Below are positions 34,685-46,800 of a stretch of DNA of 62,592 nucleotides, one piece after another. Below the pieces are notes generated by a model, which saw nothing but the letters and a program-made list of their open reading frames with translations, was not told the origin of the DNA and searched no databases. The stretch is from positions 1 through 62,592 of the forward strand of contig CAZDVQ010000021.1 in NCBI GenBank assembly GCA_964508975.1. Direction: 5' to 3'. A program made the translations under genes and the position numbers. Source of the DNA: CAZDVQ01 sp964508975 (lineage in GTDB: Bacteria; Bacteroidota; Bacteroidia; Chitinophagales; Saprospiraceae). Each line of letters starts with the position of its first letter. The stretch's first letter is position 1.

Positions 34685-37520
34685 CCAGCTTGCCGGTGTG
34701 CTGGGATTCGAGTAAGTGTCTAATTTCCTGTATAATCAGGGTATAAACATCGTCGGGGTTGGGGTAGTCCGTCACCCATTCCAAGCTCTTGCGTTGGGCA
34801 TGGGGGCGGTTGGTAGCCGCCTTGGTTTTATTGTCGCGGGGTAGAAACTGTACTTCATTAAAATGAAAGCCTTTATGGTCGCACCGGCGCAGGCGTACGG
34901 GGATGATCGTCACGGGGTCGTTTATATCCTCGTGGCGTTTCAGGGCTATTTTGTACTCGTGGTTCCAGATGTAATCAGAGGCCAAGAAATCGGGGCTTAG
35001 CATAAAAATAATAATGTCGGCCTGTTCCAGTTGGGTTTGAATCTCCTTGTTCCAATCATCGCCGGGCAGTATTTTACGGTCGTACCAAGTATCAATTAAG
35101 CCCTGGCGTTTAAGCATAGATTGGTGTACCAAGAAATCGTTCACGTGGTCCTCGTCTTTATGCGAATACGAGAGGAAAACCTTCTTGGGTGTGGCCTTAC
35201 TGTCCGACAGCAAGTAGTGGTGCCAAGCGTCAAGGCTTATGTATGGCTGGCTTTCGGCTTCACTGCCCTGGCGTTTAAGCGCTTCTACGCGGCTTTGTTT
35301 TTGTTGTAGTTGAGCTTGAATACTTTCCACGTAGGCAAAGCGCTGCTCATCGGTGGATATGGCCAAGCCTTGTTGGTATGGATTACTTTTGGGCATGCAT
35401 TGGTTGAGTTCTTCGGCGTTTTGGGGTATTTTATCTGGGAATTCATTCCGGGCCATGATTTCAAAAAGGTATTTACCTACTTTAAACTTATGTTGGCCTT
35501 CTTGTACCCTGAATTTAATAGATTTTTTCTCTTCGTGAGCATACACCAGCACCTGCAAGCCCAGCAGTTTAAATACCACGCCGTAGCGCCAGTAGTTTTT
35601 ATCATCCGAGGCTTGGGCAAAGCTGGCAATCATGCTAAACACCGCGCCCAGGTGAAAGTAATCTTCAAAGTACAAGGTAAAGCTCAAGGGCATAACCGCC
35701 TCTAAAAAGGAGAACAGGGAGCCCGTGGGCAAGGGGTTCAAGTACTGAGGTGCTACAAACTGCCGGGGGGCAGTGGCGGTGGTATCGGCTTGCTTCAATT
35801 CAAAAATCAACTTGAAATACAGCATAATGGCCAAGTATTCTTCTACTTGCTGGTGTAAGTCAGTTTTGTCCAATTTGGACGTTTTCGTTTCATTCAATAC
35901 CTTTTCAAGTTGAGTGGCCATATCCTCCGAGCTAAATTTACCCGTGGAAGCCTCCAGCATTTCTTTATCCAAAATTGCGTAAATACGGCGGGCCAGTTGC
36001 GGTGGGTTGAGGTATATTTTATCCTCAAAACCCGGTATTTTTTCAAAACGGCGTATAGCCCCCACGTTTTCGAGGAAGCTAAATAAGCCGGCAAGGCTTC
36101 GTTGACCCTCAGGCAAATCTTCATTTAAGTCTCTTTCCCGGTGTAACTGAGGAATTTTATCCCTGAATATTTGTTTAAACTCATCTAAGTTGACGTGTAT
36201 AGGTAAAATCACATCATTACCAAGAATATCATTCTTGATTTCATCGTAATATTCAGGAATTGTTGCCTGCATAACTGTCTGTCCAACAATAGAATCAAGC
36301 AGGTCATCCTTGAAATTTTCCCAGGCTCTTTTATACCGCTGCTCCTTATATTTATTAGCATCTCCTGCTAGTAAAGCCCCCGCAGCACCTTTAACAGAAA
36401 GAGAATAAACATGATTTTGCAAAATATTGTACCCTTTTAATTTCTGGCTGTCAAACCCGACAAGTTCATTAGCATCCACTTTAGATTGTATCAAAAGCGT
36501 AGGCATCGGGTTTTCCTTGGCAAAAAACCTCACTGCTCCTAACCAATAGGCGTAGCCTTCTATTTCGGCCTCATTCGACCAGAGAACGATATAAAAGTTA
36601 TTTTCTTGTAGAAACAATTGGTGTGTACCATGGTAATAATCTTGCCCACCATAATCCCAGAAGCGTATATCGTATTGTTTATCGTTAATAATAGGATTCC
36701 ATTGATGGACTTCTATGCCATGTGTACGGTCATCAATATCTATATCTTCCCATGCTCCATGAATTAAATAATGCAGCAGCGTTGTTTTACCCGCCTTACC
36801 CCAACCTACTATATTCACTTTTAGTGCATTGTAATCCTTAGTTTTTGTCAACGTAAACGGTATTTTCGTCCCTATATCAACAGGAACGGAAGATACCTCC
36901 CTCAAGTAAGCCTTCAGGGCATTTAAGTCATTTAAGTCCCTGAGCACAGTTCTAATATTTTTAAAGTTAGTACCAGGGTCTTCGGGTTTGGACAAATTAG
37001 CAAAGCGCAATTTTGGGCTGTGTACCAAACCTACTAAGGTTTCAATATTAATTATTTCAACCAGGCAGCCTGTTAAGTCGATATATTCTAAAACAGGTAA
37101 CGGATAACCGTAGGTTTCGATGTACGAAATACCCGAATCTGCTAAATCTATCCACTTCAAATCTGGGAGTTCTTTAGGAAAAGATAATGATTTTACACTT
37201 TTGGAATTGCGCAGTGAAAAATACTCTAAACTTCTAATATCTAAAGCTAGATTAATTTCTGTAGACTTCTGACTTGATGCGGTTATCTCACTCAAATTCA
37301 ATGCTTTGAGCCAACGAAAACCATGAAAAAGATCCCAAACATCCTTAAGTTCCCCCTCAAACCCTCTCAAATTCAGGGCAATGACCTGGCCATCTTCGTC
37401 GAGGGCATAAGAGTTTTGTCCGTCATACACAAAACAGTCCATAAGCTCGTCTTCTTGACGTAGGCTTATGTTGTATTCCAGGAGTAGGTTTTCCAGTTTT
37501 TGCAGTGGTGTCTCGGCCAT
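34677..37520 (-). CDS. LRR-Roc-COR-TIR protein (bacterial Roco GTPase with C-terminal TIR domain)
   Basis: 947 residues. Residues ~45-180 are degenerate leucine-rich repeats (LKALNLSEI, LEYFSLRNS, LKWIDLADSGI, LEYIDLTGC). A Roc GTPase follows: P-loop GWGKAGKT (239-246), switch II WDYGGQDYYHGTHQLFL (Asp 289 to Gln 293) and SKVD (346-349) for guanine specificity. Residues ~430-700 form a COR-like region. The C-terminal TIR domain (778-~875) has VFLSYSHKDEDHV, DTWYDRKILPGDDW and MLSPDFLASDYIWNHE; Glu 855 is in the position of the catalytic Glu of NAD-cleaving TIRs. No signal peptide, so cytoplasmic. Roco and TIR combinations are known in bacterial immunity and signalling; that this one is a defence protein is inference. 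Confidence 0.9.
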   Translation of the reverse strand: MAETPLQKLENLLLEYNISLRQEDELMDCFVYDGQNSYALDEDGQVIALNLRGFEGELKDVWDLFHGFRWLKALNLSEITASSQKSTEINLALDIRSLEYFSLRNSKSVKSLSFPKELPDLKWIDLADSGISYIETYGYPLPVLEYIDLTGCLVEIINIETLVGLVHSPKLRFANLSKPEDPGTNFKNIRTVLRDLNDLNALKAYLREVSSVPVDIGTKIPFTLTKTKDYNALKVNIVGWGKAGKTTLLHYLIHGAWEDIDIDDRTHGIEVHQWNPIINDKQYDIRFWDYGGQDYYHGTHQLFLQENNFYIVLWSNEAEIEGYAYWLGAVRFFAKENPMPTLLIQSKVDANELVGFDSQKLKGYNILQNHVYSLSVKGAAGALLAGDANKYKEQRYKRAWENFKDDLLDSIVGQTVMQATIPEYYDEIKNDILGNDVILPIHVNLDEFKQIFRDKIPQLHRERDLNEDLPEGQRSLAGLFSFLENVGAIRRFEKIPGFEDKIYLNPPQLARRIYAILDKEMLEASTGKFSSEDMATQLEKVLNETKTSKLDKTDLHQQVEEYLAIMLYFKLIFELKQADTTATAPRQFVAPQYLNPLPTGSLFSFLEAVMPLSFTLYFEDYFHLGAVFSMIASFAQASDDKNYWRYGVVFKLLGLQVLVYAHEEKKSIKFRVQEGQHKFKVGKYLFEIMARNEFPDKIPQNAEELNQCMPKSNPYQQGLAISTDEQRFAYVESIQAQLQQKQSRVEALKRQGSEAESQPYISLDAWHHYLLSDSKATPKKVFLSYSHKDEDHVNDFLVHQSMLKRQGLIDTWYDRKILPGDDWNKEIQTQLEQADIIIFMLSPDFLASDYIWNHEYKIALKRHEDINDPVTIIPVRLRRCDHKGFHFNEVQFLPRDNKTKAATNRPHAQRKSLEWVTDYPNPDDVYTLIIQEIRHLLESQHTGKLDA

Positions 37521-37628
37521 AAGTATTTGTTGTTACATCCCGTTTAAAGCGTTATGCAATATTAAGGAAAAAGGCACAGTGGTGGTGTTTTTTTTCGCCA
37601 GAACCTTGATATATTGGTATGAGTTATT

Positions 37629-37806
37629 GAGCCGCCAGGTTGAGTGGCTCAACAGCTGGAATGTCTCGCATGACTTTAGCGCCAGCGATGTGCAGGGGTG
37701 GCGCAACGCGCCAGACCGAGCCCAAAGGGCGAAGGGCCGAGCGAACAGCGAGCCCCGAAACGTAGCGACCCCCAGTTCCGCAAAAGCGGGGCTGGGGGTG
37801 GCGCCA
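37629..37806. repeat. AGGTTG-loop hairpin + GC-rich class E module
   Basis: 37629-37650 GAGCC...AGGTTG...GGCTC (compare 16617-16638). 37682-37806 has the class E framework GCGATGTGCAGGGGTGGCGC, with hairpins GGCGC-AAC-GCGCC and GCCC-AAA-GGGC at the two standard positions, then GGGCCGAGCGAACAGCGAGC and a final CCCCAGTTCCGC...GCGGGGCTGGGGG palindrome. Fills the gap between the adhesin stop and the TIR-Roco start. Confidence 0.8.
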
Positions 37807-37829
37807 TAAAAAAAACTAAAAATGTCTTT

Positions 37830-40800
37830 CTATTTAATCAGCGAAACATCGCCTTTGTACTGGAGTGTAGAGCCGTCAACAAACTCAATATCAACTACAT
37901 AGATAAATACGCCGTTGTTCATGGGTTTGCCTTTCAGGTTACCGTCCCAGCCGAAAGCAGGATCGCCAGGCATGAAGTTTTGGGCCTGGTGCACCAACTC
38001 GCCCCAGCGATCGAATACCAAGAAGCTGCTCACGCCAGATACCCCTACGCCACCGTACACCATGAAGATGTCGTTGAGGCCATCACCGTTTGGCGTGAAG
38101 GCTGTAGGGATGTACACGTTACGATCGCGGGTTACTTCAACCAGCACGGCATCGTTGGCGGTACAACCATTCGGGTCGGTAACCAAGATGGTATAAGTAG
38201 TACTTTCAACCGGGTTGGCCACAGGGTCGAGGCATGTGGTGCAATCCAGTGCAGTGCTTGGCGTCCAGAGGTAAGTGCTGCCAAATGGCGCATCGAATAC
38301 CATGGCCGATAGCTGCGTTTCTTCACCCATCTGGATGATCACATCAGCGCCAGCGTCAACCACAATTTGATCAGGCTGAGTAACCGTTGTGCTCACGGTG
38401 AGCGTACAACCGTTAAAGTCGGTGAACAAGAGGCTGTAAGCACCCGCTGTAAGTCCGTCATATTGATAACCATCCGACACGTCCTGGAACGTGGCGCCGC
38501 CGTTGAGGGCCACGCTGTAAGGCGGTTGACCTCCGTACAAAGTATCAATGATGATGCGGGCATCAGCATCGGCAAAACAAGTAGCATTGAGGGTTTCAAG
38601 GCTAGCAACAATTGGTGCAGGTTGCGTCAAGGTATCGAATGCCACGGTGCTACATGCGTTGGCATCGGTAACCGTAACAGAGAACGGTCCAGCTTCAAGT
38701 TGTAGTGCAACAGCATCCGTCTCGCCATTTGACCATGCATAGCTGTATGGTGCGGTACCACCTTGTGGGAACACCTCGGCGCTGCCGTCGTTTCCACCAA
38801 AGCAGCTCACGTTTTGATTGACCGAAACCGTACTGCTGATAGCGCTAGGCTGTGTAACCACGATACCCGAGATAACGGTAGAACAACCATTGGCATCGGT
38901 AACGCTAACGCTGTAAGTACCTGCTGCCAAATTCTGGGCAGATGCTGTAGTTTGACCATCGCTCCAGAGGTAGGTGTAAGGAGCGGTACCACCAAATGGA
39001 TTCACGGAAATGAAGCCTGTATTATCCCCATTACACAAGGTTGGCGTAGCCAACACATTGGCCAAAATAGGCGCTGGTGATACAACCGAGAAGAAGTTCT
39101 CAGCCGTACAGCCATTGGCATCAGTAACGGTAACCGTGTAAACGCCTGCGGCTAAACCTGCGCGGTATTGACCAGTGTTGCCATCGTTCCAGGTGTACGT
39201 TACGTAAGGTGGCGTGCCACCGCTAGCCTGTACCACGATAACGCCATCAGATGCGCCGTAGCAGCTCACATCGACCAAAGTCAAGGTATCAACAATAAGC
39301 GGCGTAGGCTCGCCCAATGTTGTAGATGCAGTTGCGGTACAGCCGTTAGCATCGGCAGCAATAACGGTGTAGTTACCCGCACATAGATTGGTAGCTGTTT
39401 GTGCTGTTGTACCATTGCTCCAGTCGAAACTGTAGGTACCAAACGGTATGCTGATACCACCAGAGGCCACTGCAACAGCAAAACCATCGCAACCACCATT
39501 ACAGCCAGGATCTTGCTGACCCGTAATGTTGACCAAAACCTGTGTTGGCTGAGTTAAAGTTACGGTTGCAGAATCGCTACAGCCATTGGCATCGGTGATG
39601 GTAACATTGTAAGTACCAATTGGTAGATTTAGGTTATTAGGGATACCAACTGAGTTACTCCAAGCATAGTTGTATGGCGCAGTACCACCTGTGCCTACAG
39701 CAGTGATGCTACCATCGGAGGCTCCGAAACAACTGATTGGGAAACCGTTGTAGTTAGAGTTGGTGGTAATACTAGCTTGTAGTAAAGTAGGCTCTGTAAC
39801 CGTGGCGCTTGTACTTACGGTACAACCGATATTATCGGTAACGACAACGCTATAAGTACCTGCTACTAAACCGGTTGGGTCTTGAACCGTTGCGCCATTT
39901 GACCAGAGGTATGTGTAGTTCAATAAACCACCAGTTACGGTGAGGTTAATAGCACCATTAGAGCCTTGGAAACAACTTACGTTGGTTACCGTGGTAGATG
40001 CAATGAGTTGAGCTGGAACGTTCACCACGATATCGTCGGTACCAGTACAACCGTTTTGGTCGGTTACCGTCACCACGTATGTAGTGTTTACGATTGGGCT
40101 CACCACGTGGCTAGCGCCAAGGCCGAGGCTATTATTCCAGTTGAAAACATAAGGCGGTAGGCCACTGGTGGCTGTCACGTTTAAGTTAGCAGAAGAACCG
40201 TAGCAGATAATGGTGTCCAAGCCTGCATTTGGAATTGGGTTGGAGTTGACAACAACCGTTTTACTATCAGATAAACTACAACCAAGAGCATCGGTAGCGG
40301 TTACACTGTAGGTAGTCGTTACCAAAGGACAAACATTTTGTACAGGGCCGTTACCAATGAGCAAGTTGTCCCAAGCATAAGTGAAAGGAGCGGTACCACC
40401 GGAGGTAATCGTTGCCACGAGTGGCGCACAGAAACCAACACAGATGGCGGTATCCGGACCAAGACTAACTTGCGGTAGTGTATTAATTGTCACGACAACA
40501 GAATCTGTAGAAGAACAACCGTTACCATCGGTTACGGTTACGTTGTAGGTAGTGGTTACAGCAGGCGTAACGGTATGTGTAGCACCGGCGCCAAGGCCAT
40601 TGTCCCAGGTAAAGGTAAATGGTGCTGTACCTTGTGTAACTGTAGCCGTAAGTGTAGTAGACAAACCGGCACAAATAGCTACGTTAGCCCCGGCATCAGC
40701 CACTGGAGCATCGTTTACAATAGCAGTAGTGGTAGTGCTTGCGGTACACCCATTGATATCGGTAACCGAAACGTTGTATGTGCCGTTGGCGGCTAGGCCA

Positions 40801-43800
40801 GCATTCGCCACGAAAGTAGTGTCACCTGTTCCGGAGAAACTATTAGGGCCAGTCCAGGTATAGCTAGTTCCGCCACCGCCGTATAGGAAGAGCGTATCGA
40901 ATTCGCAAACAGGGCTATTAGAGCTAGCTGTAGGCGTTACGAAATTAACGGTTACATCAACATCTATGGTGCGTAAGCAGAACGGTGTAAAGGCGATATC
41001 GTCGAGGGCGAAGTCGTTACCACCAGTGGTGGTATTTTGGTTCACGATACAAAGTTGAGCCGTAGTTGAAGCACCAGAGTTCCATGTATCATAGAATTGA
41101 GCCCATTGGCAGTTGACACCTGGCGCTGTAAACGATGGTCCAATTTGAACGCCGTTTACGAAGAACTGTAAAATAGCGGGGCTACTAGCCACGACAGATT
41201 GTACCCAAGTAGAGAAGGCATAATCAGAGTTTGGTGCTACCGTGATGGTTTGACACCAAACATTGCGGTTTGGCGAGCCTGCACCATTGACAACCATCTG
41301 GTTACCAGCACCTGTGGTATGATCAGGGCATGGGGCAAAGCCTGTATGGCCACTGGTTGGGTTAGCGATGATACCGTAGGTTGATTCCGGCGTGAGGTCG
41401 GTAGGGCTACTAATATAGTCAGAAGTAAACCCAACATTCCCTTGGTTGAAGTTTCCATTGTTCACCAAGTTATTCCCTACCTGAAGTACAGTGGCTGTAT
41501 ATGTAGTGGTAGTTGTTGGTGTTGCTACTGTTGTTGCAGCAGTAGTTGTGGATAATGTAGCGGCAGGAGCCCAGGTAATATCCAGGATATTATCCCCTGT
41601 AACTGTAAGGGTTGCTGAGCTGCCGAGACAGATAGCAGTATCGTTAGAGATGCTTAACTGAAGTACCGTGACTACGGTTTGGTCGGTACCAGTACAACCG
41701 TTAGCATCGCTCACGGTAACGGTATATGTTGTGGTTACGGTAGGGCTTACCGTTTGTGTTTGTCCGGCACCCAAACCGTTATCCCAGTTATAGGTAAAGT
41801 TGGGTGTACCCGAAGTTGTGCTTGCTGTAATTGTTGTACTTGCAGCACAAAGCAATTGGTCAGGTATAGCCGTAACGATAGGGTTGGCATTCTCCACCAA
41901 GGTGAGTGTTGTTGTTGCTGTACACAGATTACCATCGGTAACGGTAACGTTGTAAGTACCTGCTGGCAAAGAAGATAAATCTTGCGTGGTTGCAGCATTA
42001 CTCCACAAATAAGCGTAAGGCAGTGTGCCACCTGTTACCCCGAGGTCTATAGCATTGTTGTTCAAACCAACACAACTTACCTGCGATTGCGTGATGGTCA
42101 GTTGTAAAGCAGTAGGCTGAAGAACAGTTGCACTCGTTGTTGCGGTACAGCCATTAAAATCAGTAACGGTAACCGTATAAGATCCAGCGATAAGCGTACT
42201 TAGCACATTAGATGCTTGCGCGCCTGTACCTAGGTTGTAGCTGTATGAAGGCGTACCTCCTGTAGCTGTTACGATTATCGAGCCATCATTACCACCGAAA
42301 CATTCAACGCTATCTTGAACAGAAGAAGCAGTCAGTACTGTAGGTTCAAGCACTGAAATGGTTGCAGAAGTGGTGCAAGCATTTAAATCTGATACCGTCA
42401 CAGTATATGAGCCTGCTGTCAAGCCACTAAATACATTAGACAGTTGGAAGCCTGCCCCAATGTTGTATTGGTAATTCAACGTGCCCCCTACAGCCGTTAC
42501 GGTAATAGAACCATCGTTGGCCCCAAAACAATTAACTGAATCTTGTACGACACTTGCCGACAACACTGCTGGTTCAAAAACACTTTGATTTAAGGTAAAA
42601 GTACATCCGTTACCATCGGTAACCACGATGCTGTAAGGGCCGGCAGCCAAGCCTGTAAATACACTTGATGCTTGGCTTCCAGTACCACGGTTGTAGCTAT
42701 AAGGCAAAGTACCTCCGGTAGCAGTTACCGTGATTGAACCATTACTTTGGCCAAAACAGTTTACACTATCTTGTACAGCAGTAGCCCCCAGTTGGGTAGG
42801 CTCAAGAACGGTTTGAATTACTTGAACCGTACAGCCATTACCATCCGTAACCGTAATGGTGTAGCTACCCGCTGCCAAACTTGTAAACAGGTTTGATGCT
42901 TGTGCCCCAGCACCACGGTTATAACTGTAAGGAAGTGTACCCCCTGTGGCAGTTACCGTAATAGAACCATCGGCAGCACCGAAACATTCTACACTATCTT
43001 GAACTGCCGTAGCCGAAAGTTGAGTTGGTTCGAGCACCGTCGAACTCGTCGTGGCGGTACAGCCGTTAAAATCGGTAACCGTAACCGTGTAAGTGCCAGC
43101 AGTAAGGGTACCTAGCACATTGGAGCCTTGTGCTCCAGTACCTAGATTATAACTATATGTAGGTGTTGCTCCTGATGCCGTAACGGTGATTGAACCATCA
43201 TTCCCGCCAAAGCACTCTACGCTATCTTGTACAGATGAAACGACAAGCGGTGTTGGTTGAAGCACTGTAATCGTTACCGTTGTAAAACACGCATTGACAT
43301 CGGTAACTGTAATGGTATAGCTACCAGCCGTTAAGCCTGTCAGTACGTTGGACGTTTGGGCGCCTAAACCTAAATCATATTGGTAGACGGGTGTTCCTCC
43401 GCCTGCTGTTACTGTGATAGAGCCATCGTTGCCTCCGTTACAGTTTACAGAATCTTGAACGGCAGAAGCTACAAGTAAAGCGGGTTGTGCAATGACGATG
43501 CTGATGCTATCTTGGCAGCCATTAACATCCGAAACCGTGATACTGTAAGTACCTGCGCTTAAACTGCTTGCACTGACACCGCTCGACACGTTAGGACTCC
43601 AAGTATAGGTATGCGCTCCTGTTCCGCCTGTAGCATCCAGCAAAATAGAGCCGTTGGCACCACCGAAGCAACCAGTAACGTCAGATGAATCCAGGAGTAC
43701 CATATCGAGTATGGCTGGTTCAAAGATATCTTGGCATATAGTTGAGCTACAACCATTACCATCTGTGACAGTAACGCAGTAATTACCCGGAGAAAGGTTT

Positions 43801-46800
43801 GATACCGTCTGCCCTACCCCGCCATTGCTCCAGTTGAATGTATAGGGTATAATACCGCCAACAACATTGGCTGTAATGGTACCATCATTTAGACCATTAC
43901 ATGAAACATTTAATGATGTTTGGATATAAGCAACAGGCTGTGTAGGACCAGGAGCAACGTAAACGTTTTCCGTGGCGGTACAACCTGCAGCAAAGCCTGC
44001 ATCGGTAACTGTTACCTGATAATTACCTACTATGAGGTTTGTCAAGGGTATAAAGTTCTCAGAAGTAGCCCATTGGAACGTATATGTGCCTGAACCTCCG
44101 GTTACTGTTACCGAAGCTTGACCATTGTTGCTACAAGTAACTGCTGTTGCTACAGGACTAATAACAGGTACAGGACGAACCGTAACCGTGAAGTTAACGG
44201 TTTGTGGGCAACTTAAACGACCTGCAACATTCGAGTAAACCGTTGCCACGTAAACTGTTGTAGCAACTGGATTAGCTTCAACCACATTACTGCTCAAGAA
44301 GTTTAGACCAGCGCTTGGCGACCACGAAATAGAGTCAGTAGGATTTAAACCAGTAACCGTTAGCGTTACAGCATCACCTACACAGATTTCATAATCAACC
44401 CCTGGGCCAGGTGTTGGAACAGGATCTACAAAGAGGTATATAGTATCTATAGGTGTTGGTCCACAACAGTCGGTAACCAAGTTGAGCTGTATGGTGTAGA
44501 AACCTACTGTGTTAAACTGTTCGAATAAGTTTTGTACGTTTCCGGGGTTAGCAATGGCACCGCCAAAGTCCCAGTTATAAGTATCGCCAAAAATATTACT
44601 CGAGAAGGACGCAAAGTCACCAACGCATAATTGGAAAGTATCGGGGGCCCCTATCAAGTTAGCCGAAGTAATGATAGCAGGAGGTATATCTCCCGAGAAG
44701 GAAACGTTGTGGAATTGCGTATAGGTATTGCCACTGTAGGTAATTGTATGTCGATTAATTGCAGTGAACTGTGTTGTCACCAATGCGCCATTTGCCGTTG
44801 TAGGGTTAGCTTGTGCACCAAAGTTCCAAGCAGCAGCACCAGCTGAAGAGAAGTTTACATCTACATTTGTACAGTTCACATTTTGGGCAAAAATAACGGG
44901 TTGGGCCGCCAATGCAAAGTTTGTGATATTGGTAATTGGTGCAGTTCCCGATACTGTAGACACAGTGCTCGTTAAACCAGCAGTACCTACACCGCCTTGG
45001 CCACCAGCACCACCAGCACCGCCAGCACCACCGTTTCCGCCACGGCCAGATTCACAGTTGTTGCCTCCTGTACCGCCGCCGCCGCCGGCACCACCAGCAC
45101 CGCCAGCGCCACCAACACCTGCAGGAGAAGCTGTAAGCTGTACATTACAGTCGATAACTTGCGCATTGGCTCCGTTGGCAACGAGCAATAAGCCAAAGCT
45201 ACCACCGCTGCCAAATCCACCAGTACCGCCAGTACCACCAGCACCACCCTGACCGCCGCCGCCGCCGCCGCCGCCGCCATCAGCGTTGCCCAGGGTGCTA
45301 CCCTGACCGCCGCCACCGCCGCCGCCGCCGCCGCCAGTACCGTTGGCCCCATTAGCACCAGTGCCAGCTTGACCACCAGGGACGAAGAAACCGCCTACGA
45401 ATGTACCCGCGGGTCCAGTTGCACCAACGGCCCCCGGCGTACCTGCTGTACCATTTGCACCGTTATTACCTATATTAGGGGCTCCTGGGCTATCACAGCC
45501 CCCGCCCACGATTTCGTTAAAACCTTGCCCCCCGGAGCCGCCGGAGGCTCCGCCGCCGCCGTTAGCCCCTCCGTTTCCACTGGTATTGCCCCCAAATGGA
45601 GAGCTCCCCGTACCGCCGTTTCCGCCGTTTCCACCAGCACGTGTACCACTACCAGCCCCAGCCCCAGCGCCGCCGCCGCCGCCAGCTTGTGTACAGAATG
45701 AACAACCTCCACCATTAGCACCACCAGCACCAGAAGCACCTGCGGCACCAGCAGTTCCTGCCGATCCGTTGGCACCAGGGCCCGCACGACCAGGTAAAAT
45801 TTGACAGCGTACCACCTTGTAATCGCTACAAGCGGTTAAGTGTAGACCATAGGTTGAAACACCCGACAAGGCTGTCGTGCCTGTTGTACCAGGTGCTGTA
45901 CTAATGGTCAAATCATGTAAACCAAAGCCTACAGCACCGTTAGCTTGTAATGCAACTAACCTGCGGGCATTATTTGGGCCTTCTATGTTGTTTATAGTCC
46001 TGTTTATGGTAGTAGCCCCTGCTTGACTCGTTTTAGTCCATGCATTACTAGGATCAAAACCGCCCTCCAGTGTAAGGAAACTGGATAAGTTAAGTGGGTT
46101 GTCAATATTATAGGTACCTACCGCCATTTTGATCACGGTATTGTTACAGGCCGCCATCGATAATGCCGTGTTCAGGTCAGTCGGACTAGCTTGGGTACCC
46201 GGGTTTGCAGGTGTACCGGTCGGCGATACGTAAATATTGACACACTGAGCCAATGGCGGAGGTGTACCAACATTAATGACCGACGTAGCCGTAGCCGTAC
46301 AACCAAAGCTATTGGTTACCACTACACTATAGGTTGTTGATGCACTTGGACTAACGTTTAGAGTACTTGAGCTTCCTGTAACTGTACCAGTACCCAATGG
46401 AGTTGCTCCGTTAAACCAGGCAAACGTTGCGCCGCCGGTTGTAGAAGCCGATAATAGCGCACTAGCCCCTGAACAGATATCCAAGTTTGCAGGATATACC
46501 GATACAGCAGGATCAGGTAAAACAGTTACCGTCACGTTATCGGATGAAAAACAGCCATCTGCATATTGTATGGTGACCGTATAAGTTGTTGTGCTGGTAG
46601 GGTTAGCTACTGGATTTGGTATTGTACTACTCGACAAACCGTTGGTCGGGCTCCAACTCCAGCCTACCACGTTGGTGGCTGCCGTCGTGGCATTAAGGTT
46701 TGTAGAGCCGTTTCTACATATATTCACGTCAGGCCCTGCACTCACAGGAGGATTAGGGTTCGGAATCACATTGATGTTGTAGGTATATGTTCGAGAACCT

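Noticed and set aside
44764..45376. Pro/Ala-rich and Val/Ala-rich ORFs on both strands
   Set aside because: Shadows of the Gly-rich block of the giant surface protein; GC-rich repeats keep all frames open.
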